64,000 bases of DNA from Bifidobacterium magnum (GTDB lineage Bacteria; Actinomycetota; Actinomycetes; Actinomycetales; Bifidobacteriaceae): contig NZ_JGZB01000003.1 of the NCBI RefSeq assembly GCF_000741255.1, positions 124,001-188,000 of the forward strand, read 5' to 3'. The notes beneath the pieces were generated by a model that saw only the letters and a list, made by a program, of their open reading frames with translations, was not told where the DNA came from and searched no databases. The translations under genes and the position numbers were made by a program. Below, one piece after another: positions 27,695-35,139 of the stretch (position 1 is the stretch's first letter; each line of letters begins with the position of its first letter).

Positions 27695-29032
27695 ATGACC
27701 ACACTCAACGATTATTACGTGCCCGGGCTGCACATTAGCGAGCACAGCATCCAGGTTCCGCTCGACTGGAACGGCAAGACGCCGGGCCAAGGGTTCGCGG
27801 GGGAGTCTTTACACCTGTTCTACCGGATCGTGGAAGATCCGGCGCGCATCCATGACGAGCTTCCGCTGCTCGTCTTTTTGCAGGGCGGTCCGGGAGGCTC
27901 GTGCCCGCGTCCGCTCAACCCCACTTCCGACGGATGGATCGCGGAAGCGGTCAAGCATTTCCGCATTGTGCTGCCCGACCAGCGCGGCACGGGACGGTCC
28001 AACCATGTGGACGGTCGCCTGATCGGCCAGATGGACGCCACACAAGGCGCCGACTATCTGCAACGCTTCCTCGCCGACTCCATTGTGCGTGACTTTGAAC
28101 ATCTGCGCCGCACCGAATTCGCGGGACAACAGTGGACCACGCTGGGGCAAAGCTACGGCGGATTCCTGACGCTCACGTACCTGTCGCTGTTCCCGAGCGG
28201 CATCGCCGCAAGCTTCACGACGGGCGGCATTCCCCATGTTCCCGGCAACGCCCATGAATTGTATGAGCACACGTTCCGTAAAATGCTCATGAAAAATGCG
28301 CGCTACTACGAGCGTTATCCGCAGGACCGCGAACGCGCCGCCGCACTCGCCGACAAGCTTGCTTCCGAATCGCTCATGCTGCCCAACGGCGACCCCTTCA
28401 CTGTGAAACGCTTGCAAACGCTGGGATCCAGCTTCGGCATGAAACCGAGCTTCGAGCGCGTGCACTGGCTTCTGGACGAGGCGTTCGCCAACGGCGACGG
28501 CAGCGTGGACGCCGACAGCCCGCTTACAGAACAATTCCTGTTCGACGTGATGACGGCCACGGACTCCCATCCGCTCTACTGGCCGCTCCAGGAATTCATC
28601 TATGCCAACGGCGAGCTCGACGAACCGATTCATTGGGCCGCGCAACAGGTGCGCGACACGATGCCCGAGTTCAACACGGACGCGCGTCCGCTCATGTTCA
28701 CGGGAGAATGCACGTTCCCGTGGATGTTCGAGCAGGAGCGTCAACTGCGCCCGTTCCGCGGCGCCGTGGAAGAGCTCATGGCCCGCACTCGTTTCGGCGT
28801 GATCTACAACGCCGAACAGCTCGAACGCAACGAAGTGCCGCTGCAGGCCGCCGTCTATTACGACGACATGTATGTGCCCAGCGAACTGTCGCTCGACACG
28901 CTCAGCCGTGTCGGCCGCTCGCACGCATGGGTGACCAACGAGTTCGAGCATGACGGCGTGCACGGCGACAAAGTGTTCCGCTATTTGCTGGAACAGGCGC
29001 GCGATCGCGGCGACCTCGCACATATCTTGTAA
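27695..29032 (+). CDS. pip: Proline iminopeptidase (prolyl aminopeptidase), alpha/beta hydrolase
   Basis: 445 residues, peptidase family S33, releasing N-terminal proline from peptides. The oxyanion-region motif GGPGGS is at 64-69 in LQGGPGGSCPRP, and the nucleophile elbow GQSYGG has Ser153. The late His lies in NEFEHDGVHG, which matches the DGVHG-like tail of the larger prolyl aminopeptidases. ATG 27695 has AAAGGACGAGG upstream. It is 29 bases after the response regulator and 33 bases before proC; proline release and proline synthesis genes are neighbours here. Confidence 0.88.
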   Translation: MTTLNDYYVPGLHISEHSIQVPLDWNGKTPGQGFAGESLHLFYRIVEDPARIHDELPLLVFLQGGPGGSCPRPLNPTSDGWIAEAVKHFRIVLPDQRGTGRSNHVDGRLIGQMDATQGADYLQRFLADSIVRDFEHLRRTEFAGQQWTTLGQSYGGFLTLTYLSLFPSGIAASFTTGGIPHVPGNAHELYEHTFRKMLMKNARYYERYPQDRERAAALADKLASESLMLPNGDPFTVKRLQTLGSSFGMKPSFERVHWLLDEAFANGDGSVDADSPLTEQFLFDVMTATDSHPLYWPLQEFIYANGELDEPIHWAAQQVRDTMPEFNTDARPLMFTGECTFPWMFEQERQLRPFRGAVEELMARTRFGVIYNAEQLERNEVPLQAAVYYDDMYVPSELSLDTLSRVGRSHAWVTNEFEHDGVHGDKVFRYLLEQARDRGDLAHIL

Positions 29033-29065
29033 ACGGAACTTCTCTCAATAGTAAGGAAACTCATT

Positions 29066-29875
29066 ATGGACATGCCAATCACACCAACGGTCGGATTCAT
29101 CGGATTCGGCAACATGGGCCAGGCCATCGCCAAGGGATGGATCAATGCGGGCGCGCTCGAAGGCAAGAACATTGTGGCCACCGCCGCCCACCTCGACAAG
29201 CTTGAGCGCAACACTTCCGCCATCGGCGCCCAAGTGGCCGCCACCGCGCAGGACGTGGTCGCCAATGCGGACATCATCATTGTGGCGATCAAGCCCTACC
29301 AGATCAAGCAGGTGGTGGGACCGCTGGCCGACATGCTCGCCGACGACTCCAAGATGCTCATTTCCATCGCCGCCGGTTGGACGCTGAACACCTACAAGGA
29401 ACTGTTCGGCGACCTTGCGGAACGCATCCACATCCAATGCACGATTCCGAACACGCCGATGGCCGTAGGCAAAGGCGTGCTCGTCACCGAGTCGGCCAAC
29501 ACGCTCACGAGCGAACAAACCGCGCTGTTCGAAGAACTGTTCTCCACAATCTCGCTCGTGGAGCGCGTGGATTCCGACCATATGGGCATCGGCATGTGCA
29601 TCGCCGGATGCGCGCCGGCCTTCACCGACATGTATCTGGAAGCGCTGGCCGACGCCGGCGTCAAATACGGGCTGCAGCGCCAAACGGCCTACCGTCTGGC
29701 CGCCAAAATGATCGAAGGCGTGGGCGCGCTGTACTTGGCCACGCAGGAGCATCCGGGCGCCATGAAAGACGCCGTCTGCTCTCCGGGAGGCACCACGATC
29801 CGCGGTGTCGCGTCGCTGGAAGAATCCGCGTTCCGCGGGGCCGTCATCCGCGCCGTCGACGCGATCGAAGCGTAA
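29066..29875 (+). CDS. proC: Pyrroline-5-carboxylate reductase
   Basis: 269 residues; last step of proline synthesis, NAD(P)H-dependent reduction of pyrroline-5-carboxylate. N-terminal dinucleotide motif GFIGFGNMGQAIAKG, the central segment MPNTP-equivalent CTIPNTPMAVGKG, and the C-terminal family signature SPGGTTIRGVASLEE are present. ATG 29066 with AGTAAGGAAAC upstream. It follows the proline iminopeptidase gene and precedes the serine dehydratase gene by 18 bases. Confidence 0.95.
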   Translation: MDMPITPTVGFIGFGNMGQAIAKGWINAGALEGKNIVATAAHLDKLERNTSAIGAQVAATAQDVVANADIIIVAIKPYQIKQVVGPLADMLADDSKMLISIAAGWTLNTYKELFGDLAERIHIQCTIPNTPMAVGKGVLVTESANTLTSEQTALFEELFSTISLVERVDSDHMGIGMCIAGCAPAFTDMYLEALADAGVKYGLQRQTAYRLAAKMIEGVGALYLATQEHPGAMKDAVCSPGGTTIRGVASLEESAFRGAVIRAVDAIEA

Positions 29876-29893
29876 TACGGTAAGATTTGCGGT

Positions 29894-31462
29894 GTGCTAG
29901 ACATTTACAAAATCGGCGTGGGCCCCAGCTCTTCCCATACGGTGGGGCCCATGCGCGCCGCGTCCGCCTTTATTCATGATCTGCTCGACCAATATGGCCC
30001 CGAACAAGTCGACCGCATCGAAACGACCTTGTACGGATCGCTGTCGCTGACGGGACTTGGCCACGGCACCGACCGCGCCGTCATCATGGGACTGGAAGGG
30101 GCGGATCCCGCAACGGTCAACACGGACCGGCTGGCACACATCCGCGAAATCGTGGACGAGGATTCGGCCATCACGATTCCCGGACCGCGCCAACTCACGT
30201 TTATATACGAGCGCGATATCGTATTCGAACACTGGCTCAGGCTCGCTCCGCACCCCAACGGCATGCGGTTCAAGGCGACCGACGCGCGCGGAACGGTGCT
30301 GCTCGAGGAAGTCTGGTATTCCGTGGGCGGCGGCACCATCGAACGCGGGCGCATTGATGACGAACTCATCGGCATCCACGCCCAACCTCCGGCCCGCGAG
30401 CAATCGGACGATCAAGACGATCAAACGGATACGGCCGCACAGGCGCAGGCGGCGGACTGCCAGACGCACACGCCCTACCCGTTCCACACCACTGCGCAAC
30501 TGCTCGCGCAATGCCGCGACAGCGGACTGACTATCGCGCAACTGGTCATGGCCAATGAAGTGGCCCACTACCTAAGCAAACACGCCGACGAACAGGCGGA
30601 CATGGACGCGGACACCATGCATCGCGAACCCGCGGACGAGGCCGAGCGCCAGCGCCAACAGGAAAAACGCGCGCAGCGCGCGATCCGCAACCGCCTGCTG
30701 CACGTCTGGGACGTCATGAAATCCTGCGTACAACACGGATGCTCGAGCACCGAGGAAGAACTCCCCGGAGGCCTGCACGTCAAACGGCGCGCACCCGCCA
30801 TGCACCAACGGCTCGCCGCGGGCGCGGACGTGCTCACGCGCACCGAACAGGAAGCGAACGTGCTTGAACTCTCCGACGCCGCATGGGTGAACCTGTTTGC
30901 GCTCGCCGTCAGCGAGGAGAACGCGGGCGGAGGACGCGTGGTGACGGCCCCGACGAACGGTTCGGCCGGCATCGTACCCGCCGTGCTCCACTATTACTGG
31001 CACTTCGTACGCGGCGCCACCAAAGAGGGCGTTATCGATTTTCTGCTGACGGCCGCCGCCATTGGCTACCTGTTCCGCACCAACGCGTCGATTTCCGGCG
31101 CCGAAGTGGGATGCCAAGGCGAAGTGGGCGTGGCGTGCTCCATGGCGGCGGCCGGGCTGTGTGCGGTGCTGGGAGGCACTCCCGAACAGATTGAGAATGC
31201 CGCGGAAATCGGTATTGAACACCATTTGGGACTGACCTGCGACCCTGTGGCGGGACTTGTGCAAATTCCATGCATCGAACGCAACGCCATGGCGTCGAAC
31301 ACGGCCATCAACGCCGTACGCATGACGCTGTGCGGGGACGGCTCGCATATGGTGGGTCTTGACGCGGCCATCCGCACGATGCGCGAAACGGGCGAGGACA
31401 TGCTCGCCAAATACAAGGAGACCAGCCAAGGCGGACTCGCACTGCATGTGGTCGAGTGCTAG
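29894..31462 (+). CDS. sdaA: L-serine dehydratase (L-serine ammonia-lyase, iron-sulfur type, single chain)
   Basis: 522 residues; deaminates L-serine to pyruvate with a [4Fe-4S] cluster. The beta-domain starts immediately with YKIGVGPSSSHTVGPM. The catalytic alpha-domain has GGGRVVTAPTNGSAGIVPA, EVGCQGEVGVACSMA and the late cysteines in GLTCDPVAGLVQIPC. A hydrophilic Gln/Asp-rich insertion lies between the two domains at about 165-195, and a charged one near 235-265. The start is GTG 29894, forced by the family N-terminus; there is no SD, but TAAGAT lies 7 bases upstream (29881-29886), suggesting a leaderless mRNA within the proC end region. Confidence 0.93.
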   Translation: MLDIYKIGVGPSSSHTVGPMRAASAFIHDLLDQYGPEQVDRIETTLYGSLSLTGLGHGTDRAVIMGLEGADPATVNTDRLAHIREIVDEDSAITIPGPRQLTFIYERDIVFEHWLRLAPHPNGMRFKATDARGTVLLEEVWYSVGGGTIERGRIDDELIGIHAQPPAREQSDDQDDQTDTAAQAQAADCQTHTPYPFHTTAQLLAQCRDSGLTIAQLVMANEVAHYLSKHADEQADMDADTMHREPADEAERQRQQEKRAQRAIRNRLLHVWDVMKSCVQHGCSSTEEELPGGLHVKRRAPAMHQRLAAGADVLTRTEQEANVLELSDAAWVNLFALAVSEENAGGGRVVTAPTNGSAGIVPAVLHYYWHFVRGATKEGVIDFLLTAAAIGYLFRTNASISGAEVGCQGEVGVACSMAAAGLCAVLGGTPEQIENAAEIGIEHHLGLTCDPVAGLVQIPCIERNAMASNTAINAVRMTLCGDGSHMVGLDAAIRTMRETGEDMLAKYKETSQGGLALHVVEC

Positions 31463-31511
31463 CGGCGGCGCGTGACGCGGCTTGGCGACTGGCGCGGGTA
31501 AGGTGGTAGGC

Positions 31512-32606
31512 ATGTCTCTTACTATTGGAATTGTTGGTCTGCCAAACGTTGGCAAGTCCACCATGTTTAACGCATTGACCCGCAACAACGTGCTTGCGGA
31601 AAACTACCCGTTCGCCACCATCGAGCCGAACACGGGCGTCGTGCCGCTGCCGGACAAGCGCTTGCCCGTGCTCGCCGAACTCGTGCACACGGAAAAGATC
31701 GTGCCTGCCACTGTGACCTTCGTGGATATCGCCGGTATCGTCAAGGGCGCTTCCGAAGGCGAAGGCCTGGGTAACAAGTTCCTCGCCAACATTCGTGAAG
31801 CCGACGCGATCTGCGAAGTGGTGCGTGCGTTTGAAGACGACGACATCGTCCATGTCAACGGCAAGATCGATCCGGCCGACGACATCGACACCATCAACAC
31901 CGAGCTGATCCTCGCCGACCTGCAGACGATCGAGAACGCGCTGCCGAAGATGGAAAAGGATCTGCGCGGCAAGAAGATCGAGCAGTCCTACATGGACGCG
32001 ACGAAGAAGGCCAAGGAAATTCTCGAATCTGGCCGTACGATTGATGAGGCCGCCAAGGCCGGCGAAATCGACAAGGCCGACATTTACGACCTGCACTTGC
32101 TGACGGCCAAGCCGTTCATCTACGTGTTCAACGTGGACGACTCCGAGCTGACGAACGAAGAGTTCAAGAAGAAGCTCGCCGACTCCGTGGCCCCGGCCCA
32201 GGCCATCTTCCTCAACGCGCAGTTCGAATCCGAGCTTACCGAGCTCGACGAGGCGGACGCGCGCGAAATGCTCGAAGACGCGGGCCTTGCCGAATCCGGC
32301 CTCGATCAGCTGGCTCGTGTGGGCTTCGACATTCTCGGCCTGCAGACGTTCCTGACGGCCGGTGAAAAGGAAGTGCGCGCCTGGCAGATCCACAAGGGTT
32401 GGACGGCCCCGCAGGCCGCCGGCGTGATTCACACCGACTTTGAAAAGGGCTTCATTAAGGCCGACGTGGTCTCTTACGACGATTTTGTGGGCGCACAAGG
32501 TTCCATGCCGAAGATCAAGGACGAAGGCAAGCTTCGCATTGAAGGCAAGGACTATGTGATGCAAGACGGCGATATTGTCGAATTCAAATTCAACGTTAGT
32601 AAGTAA
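31512..32606 (+). CDS. ychF: Redox-regulated ATPase/GTPase YchF (Obg family)
   Basis: 364-residue universally conserved Obg-family P-loop protein associated with ribosomes; it favours ATP over GTP in characterised species. G1 GLPNVGKS at the N-terminus, G3 [19 protein letters not shown], a coiled-coil arm with the [12 protein letters not shown] segment, and a C-terminal TGS domain with [17 protein letters not shown] 31512 with AGGTGGTAGG upstream. It ends before a bidirectional terminator shared with the convergent PH-domain gene. Confidence 0.95.
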   Translation: MSLTIGIVGLPNVGKSTMFNALTRNNVLAENYPFATIEPNTGVVPLPDKRLPVLAELVHTEKIVPATVTFVDIAGIVKGASEGEGLGNKFLANIREADAICEVVRAFEDDDIVHVNGKIDPADDIDTINTELILADLQTIENALPKMEKDLRGKKIEQSYMDATKKAKEILESGRTIDEAAKAGEIDKADIYDLHLLTAKPFIYVFNVDDSELTNEEFKKKLADSVAPAQAIFLNAQFESELTELDEADAREMLEDAGLAESGLDQLARVGFDILGLQTFLTAGEKEVRAWQIHKGWTAPQAAGVIHTDFEKGFIKADVVSYDDFVGAQGSMPKIKDEGKLRIEGKDYVMQDGDIVEFKFNVSK

Positions 32607-32667
32607 GCCACTCGCTGCTTCTAGGACCATAAACGCCGTAAGGCGGTAAGGCGATGGAAGCCAATAC

Positions 32668-32721
32668 AAAACGGCGCGATCCCTGTCCGGATATTTCCAG
32701 ACGCCGGGATTGCGCCGTTTT
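32668..32721. terminator. Bidirectional terminator between ychF and the PH-domain gene
   Basis: 13-bp stem (32671-32683 with 32706-32718, one G-U pair) and a 22-base loop, flanked by AAAA on the left and TTTT on the right, so it can act on both convergent transcripts. Confidence 0.8.
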
Positions 32722-32732
32722 GCTATCTTGCC

Positions 32733-33164
32733 TCACTTGCCGTTGATGCGCGCTCTGTTGCTCAAAGCGAGCTGTCCCAAGTAACGGTAAATGGGAGAAA
32801 TGTCGAATTTGCGCGGGAACTCCAGCTTGACCGTCTCCAAGCGTTCCTCGCCGCTTTTACGCTGGTAGACGTCGGCCAGGTACGTGATATTGATTTCACT
32901 GTCGTCCGCGAAGGCGCCGGCCGTTTCCGCCTCCACATCGACCACCGAATCGAGATGGATGGTCTTGATGCGCATTTTGGCGCCCGTCGTACCCTGTCGG
33001 TCGATAAAAATGATGCGGATATTCGTAAAGAGCACGGCGTCGCGGATGAGCTGGTATCCCGAAGAAATTTGTTCGCCATCGAAAAGGAACGCGCCGTATT
33101 GCTGCTGCAATTGGTTTTCGTCGACTTTTTGCAGATTGCCGGCCAATGCGTTGAATAGTCCCAT
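32733..33164 (-). CDS. Bacterial PH-domain protein (DUF1696/bPH type)
   Basis: 143 residues covering one bacterial pleckstrin-homology-like domain: LFDGEQISSGYQLIRDAVLFTNIRI, the turn RIIFIDRQG and the C-terminal amphipathic helix DISPIYRYLGQLAL. No signal peptide or membrane segment, so probably cytosolic. ATG 33164 with AAGGAGCGGCG upstream. Members of this family form ring-like oligomers in solved structures, but their job is not known. No operon partner; the next minus-strand gene upstream is separated by its own terminator. Confidence 0.83.
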   Translation of the reverse strand: MGLFNALAGNLQKVDENQLQQQYGAFLFDGEQISSGYQLIRDAVLFTNIRIIFIDRQGTTGAKMRIKTIHLDSVVDVEAETAGAFADDSEINITYLADVYQRKSGEERLETVKLEFPRKFDISPIYRYLGQLALSNRARINGK

Positions 33165-33280
33165 AATCGCCGCTCCTTAAATATTGGTACATATCAGTGA
33201 ATCAAGGCTTCGACTGGGCATTGTACTGATCGCATCCGTGCGTTTCCTGCATGTTCCTGTAGGCATAACCTTATGAACAT

Positions 33281-33309
33281 AAAAAACGCAAGGCCGTGAG
33301 GCCTTGCGT
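33281..33309 (-). terminator. Intrinsic terminator of the acidic small-protein gene
   Basis: Perfect 10-bp stem ACGCAAGGCC/GGCCTTGCGT (33286-33295 with 33300-33309), four-base loop, followed on the minus strand by TTTTT. Confidence 0.93.
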
Positions 33310-33332
33310 CGTGATTGGAGGGGAACTAAGGA

Positions 33333-33671
33333 TTAGAAGTTGGTGGAGCCGTTGTCGTCGCCGATCTGTGCGCCGACGCCGCCGTCTTCGTCAGCTTCGC
33401 CGATACGCGGATCGTCGGGATCCATGATGCCGGTTCCGTCGCCGTTGGGGGCCGCCATGCCCACCGCCGGTGAGGTGTCGTCGTTTTCATGTGCCATCAG
33501 GGGCGTTTCTTCTTCGCCGTCGCAGTCGGGCGTTTCCCTGATTTGGCCGTTGTCCGTTTCGTTGGTTTGCTCGTCTTGCTGGTTGGCCTCGTTCTGATAG
33601 TCGGTATCGCCGTCGCAGCTTGCGCCTTGGTTCTGGTCGAGGGTTTCGTTGGTTTCGTTATTTGTGGACAT
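33333..33671 (-). CDS. Small, extremely acidic hypothetical protein
   Basis: 112 residues: 30 Asp/Glu, only two Arg and no Lys, with many Asn, Gln, Thr and Gly. No hydrophobic segment, so it is expected to be a soluble, largely disordered protein with a very low isoelectric point. Two Cys (in GASCDGD and TPDCDGE) are spaced by 31 residues. Expression is well supported: ATG 33671 has a perfect AAAGGAGG five bases upstream and a perfect terminator follows. I do not recognise a family. Strong SD and terminator argue against a spurious frame. Confidence 0.75.
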   Translation of the reverse strand: MSTNNETNETLDQNQGASCDGDTDYQNEANQQDEQTNETDNGQIRETPDCDGEEETPLMAHENDDTSPAVGMAAPNGDGTGIMDPDDPRIGEADEDGGVGAQIGDDNGSTNF

Positions 33672-33968
33672 GTTGTCCTCCTTTGGTGTGGTTGGTTTGG
33701 TAAGTACCACACTACGGGCCGAACCCGTGTGAGCGCTGCCAGAACGCTGCGGCAGCGCCTGCGATTGGCTGGCAGTTGGCCAAAAGAAATTGGGCAGATT
33801 CGCGACACTTGCCCATGCATTCCCAAGGTTTATGTGCATTGAAAAAAATTGGGTCGATTGGTGGCGTCAGCGGCCGGTAAACGGTGTATTTATTGGTTCC
33901 ATGCCTCGCGATTTCTTGGCCGATGACCGAACGCAACCGTTTTGCGGCGTGGAGAGCGTTATAAATAA
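33672..33968. promoter_or_regulatory. Divergent intergenic region, acidic protein / YeiH-type gene
   Basis: 297 bases with no gene. Contains one 8-bp perfect hairpin, GCGCTGCC/GGCAGCGC (33733-33740 with 33751-33758), and the leader of the YeiH-type gene with TATAAA at 33960-33965, very close to its ATG. Nothing else recognised. Confidence 0.3.
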
Positions 33969-35042
33969 ATGGTGAAAGAGTTTTGTCAGAAGTGGGGCAA
34001 ACGTATCGCCACCCCGCAAATGTTAGTTATTGCCATCGTGACCCTTGCCGCGTCGTTCATTGGCGCATGGCTCAAGCAGTACCCGGGATTGTCGCTGCTG
34101 GGCGCCCTGATTATCGCGCTTATCATCGGCATGATCGTCCAGTTCCCGCTGCGCAAATGGTATGTGGGCTCCGACCAGGTCCGCGCCGCCGGTGTGAAGG
34201 ACGCGGCCGGACTGATCGCCAACAAGCTGCTGCGCCTGGGCATCATCATGCTCGGTTTCAAGCTCAACCTCGACGTGCTGTTCACCACGGGCATCAAGTG
34301 TCTGCCGCTCGCCGCAATCATTGTGGCGCTTACCGTTGTAGTGACATACGCGATCTGCCGTTGGCTCGGCGTTGACCCGCTGCTCGCCATTCTTGTGGCC
34401 GGTGGTACGGGCATCTGCGGCGCCGCCGCCGTCATGGGCATTTCCGGTTCCATCAAGGTTGCCAAGGACCGCGAAGAAGAAAAGTCGAACGACGAAGTCA
34501 TCGCCGTGGCCATTGTGGCCATCATGGGCGTCGTCTTCGCGCTCATCGAACTGTTCGTCGGCCCGCTGACCGGCCTGACCGACACGCAGCTCGGCATTAT
34601 CGCCGGCGGTTCGCTGCACGAAATCGCCCACGCCGTCGCCGTTGGCGCCGCACTCGGCCCGGTAGGCGAGGACATGGCCGTCATCATGAAGCTGTCGCGT
34701 GTGCTCATGCTGGTGTTCGCCGCCATCATCATCGCTATTTGGTGGGATAAGACCAAGTCCGAGGTCAAGACCGACGGCAAGCGCAAGGTCGCTTTCCCGT
34801 GGTTCATGCTCGGCTTCATCATCGCGTCCATTCTCGGTACGTTCGTTCCGTTCATCCGTGTGGCCGCTCCCGTGCTCGTGGATATCGCCTACATCATCTT
34901 GGGCATGGCCATGGCCGCGCTCGGCATCAACGTGAACTTCTCCGTGCTGCTGCACCGCGGACGCAACGCCATGATCGCAAGCTTCATCGCTTCGATCCTG
35001 CTCGTGCTGTTCGTGACGCTGCTGGCTGTGATGTTCTTCTGA
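33969..35042 (+). CDS. YeiH/UPF0324-family putative sulfate exporter
   Basis: 357 residues, about ten membrane segments. Family-typical segments: LLRLGIIMLGFKLNL, the re-entrant-like AGGTGICGAAAVMGISG, GGSLHEIAHAVAVGAALG and a final FIASILLVLFVTLLAVMFF. Members are annotated as sulfate or sulfonate-related exporters from genomic context rather than direct assay. ATG 33969; the possible SD GGAGAG is 12 bases upstream. The N-terminal 16 residues are basic and cytosolic. No sulfur genes are adjacent, so the transported anion is open. Confidence 0.85.
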   Translation: MVKEFCQKWGKRIATPQMLVIAIVTLAASFIGAWLKQYPGLSLLGALIIALIIGMIVQFPLRKWYVGSDQVRAAGVKDAAGLIANKLLRLGIIMLGFKLNLDVLFTTGIKCLPLAAIIVALTVVVTYAICRWLGVDPLLAILVAGGTGICGAAAVMGISGSIKVAKDREEEKSNDEVIAVAIVAIMGVVFALIELFVGPLTGLTDTQLGIIAGGSLHEIAHAVAVGAALGPVGEDMAVIMKLSRVLMLVFAAIIIAIWWDKTKSEVKTDGKRKVAFPWFMLGFIIASILGTFVPFIRVAAPVLVDIAYIILGMAMAALGINVNFSVLLHRGRNAMIASFIASILLVLFVTLLAVMFF

Positions 35043-35073
35043 TCCGGCGCAGCTGCCTGTAGCGAATATAGGA

Positions 35074-35113
35074 GAGCCCGGTCCGCGGATGCTGTTCCGT
35101 GGGCCGGCTCTTT
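35074..35113 (+). terminator. Intrinsic terminator after the YeiH-type gene
   Basis: Imperfect GC-rich stem GAGCCCGGTCCGCGGA / TCCGTGGGCCGGCTC followed by TTTATAT. Confidence 0.7.
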
Positions 35114-35139
35114 ATATATCTATATATATCGCTTCCGAT

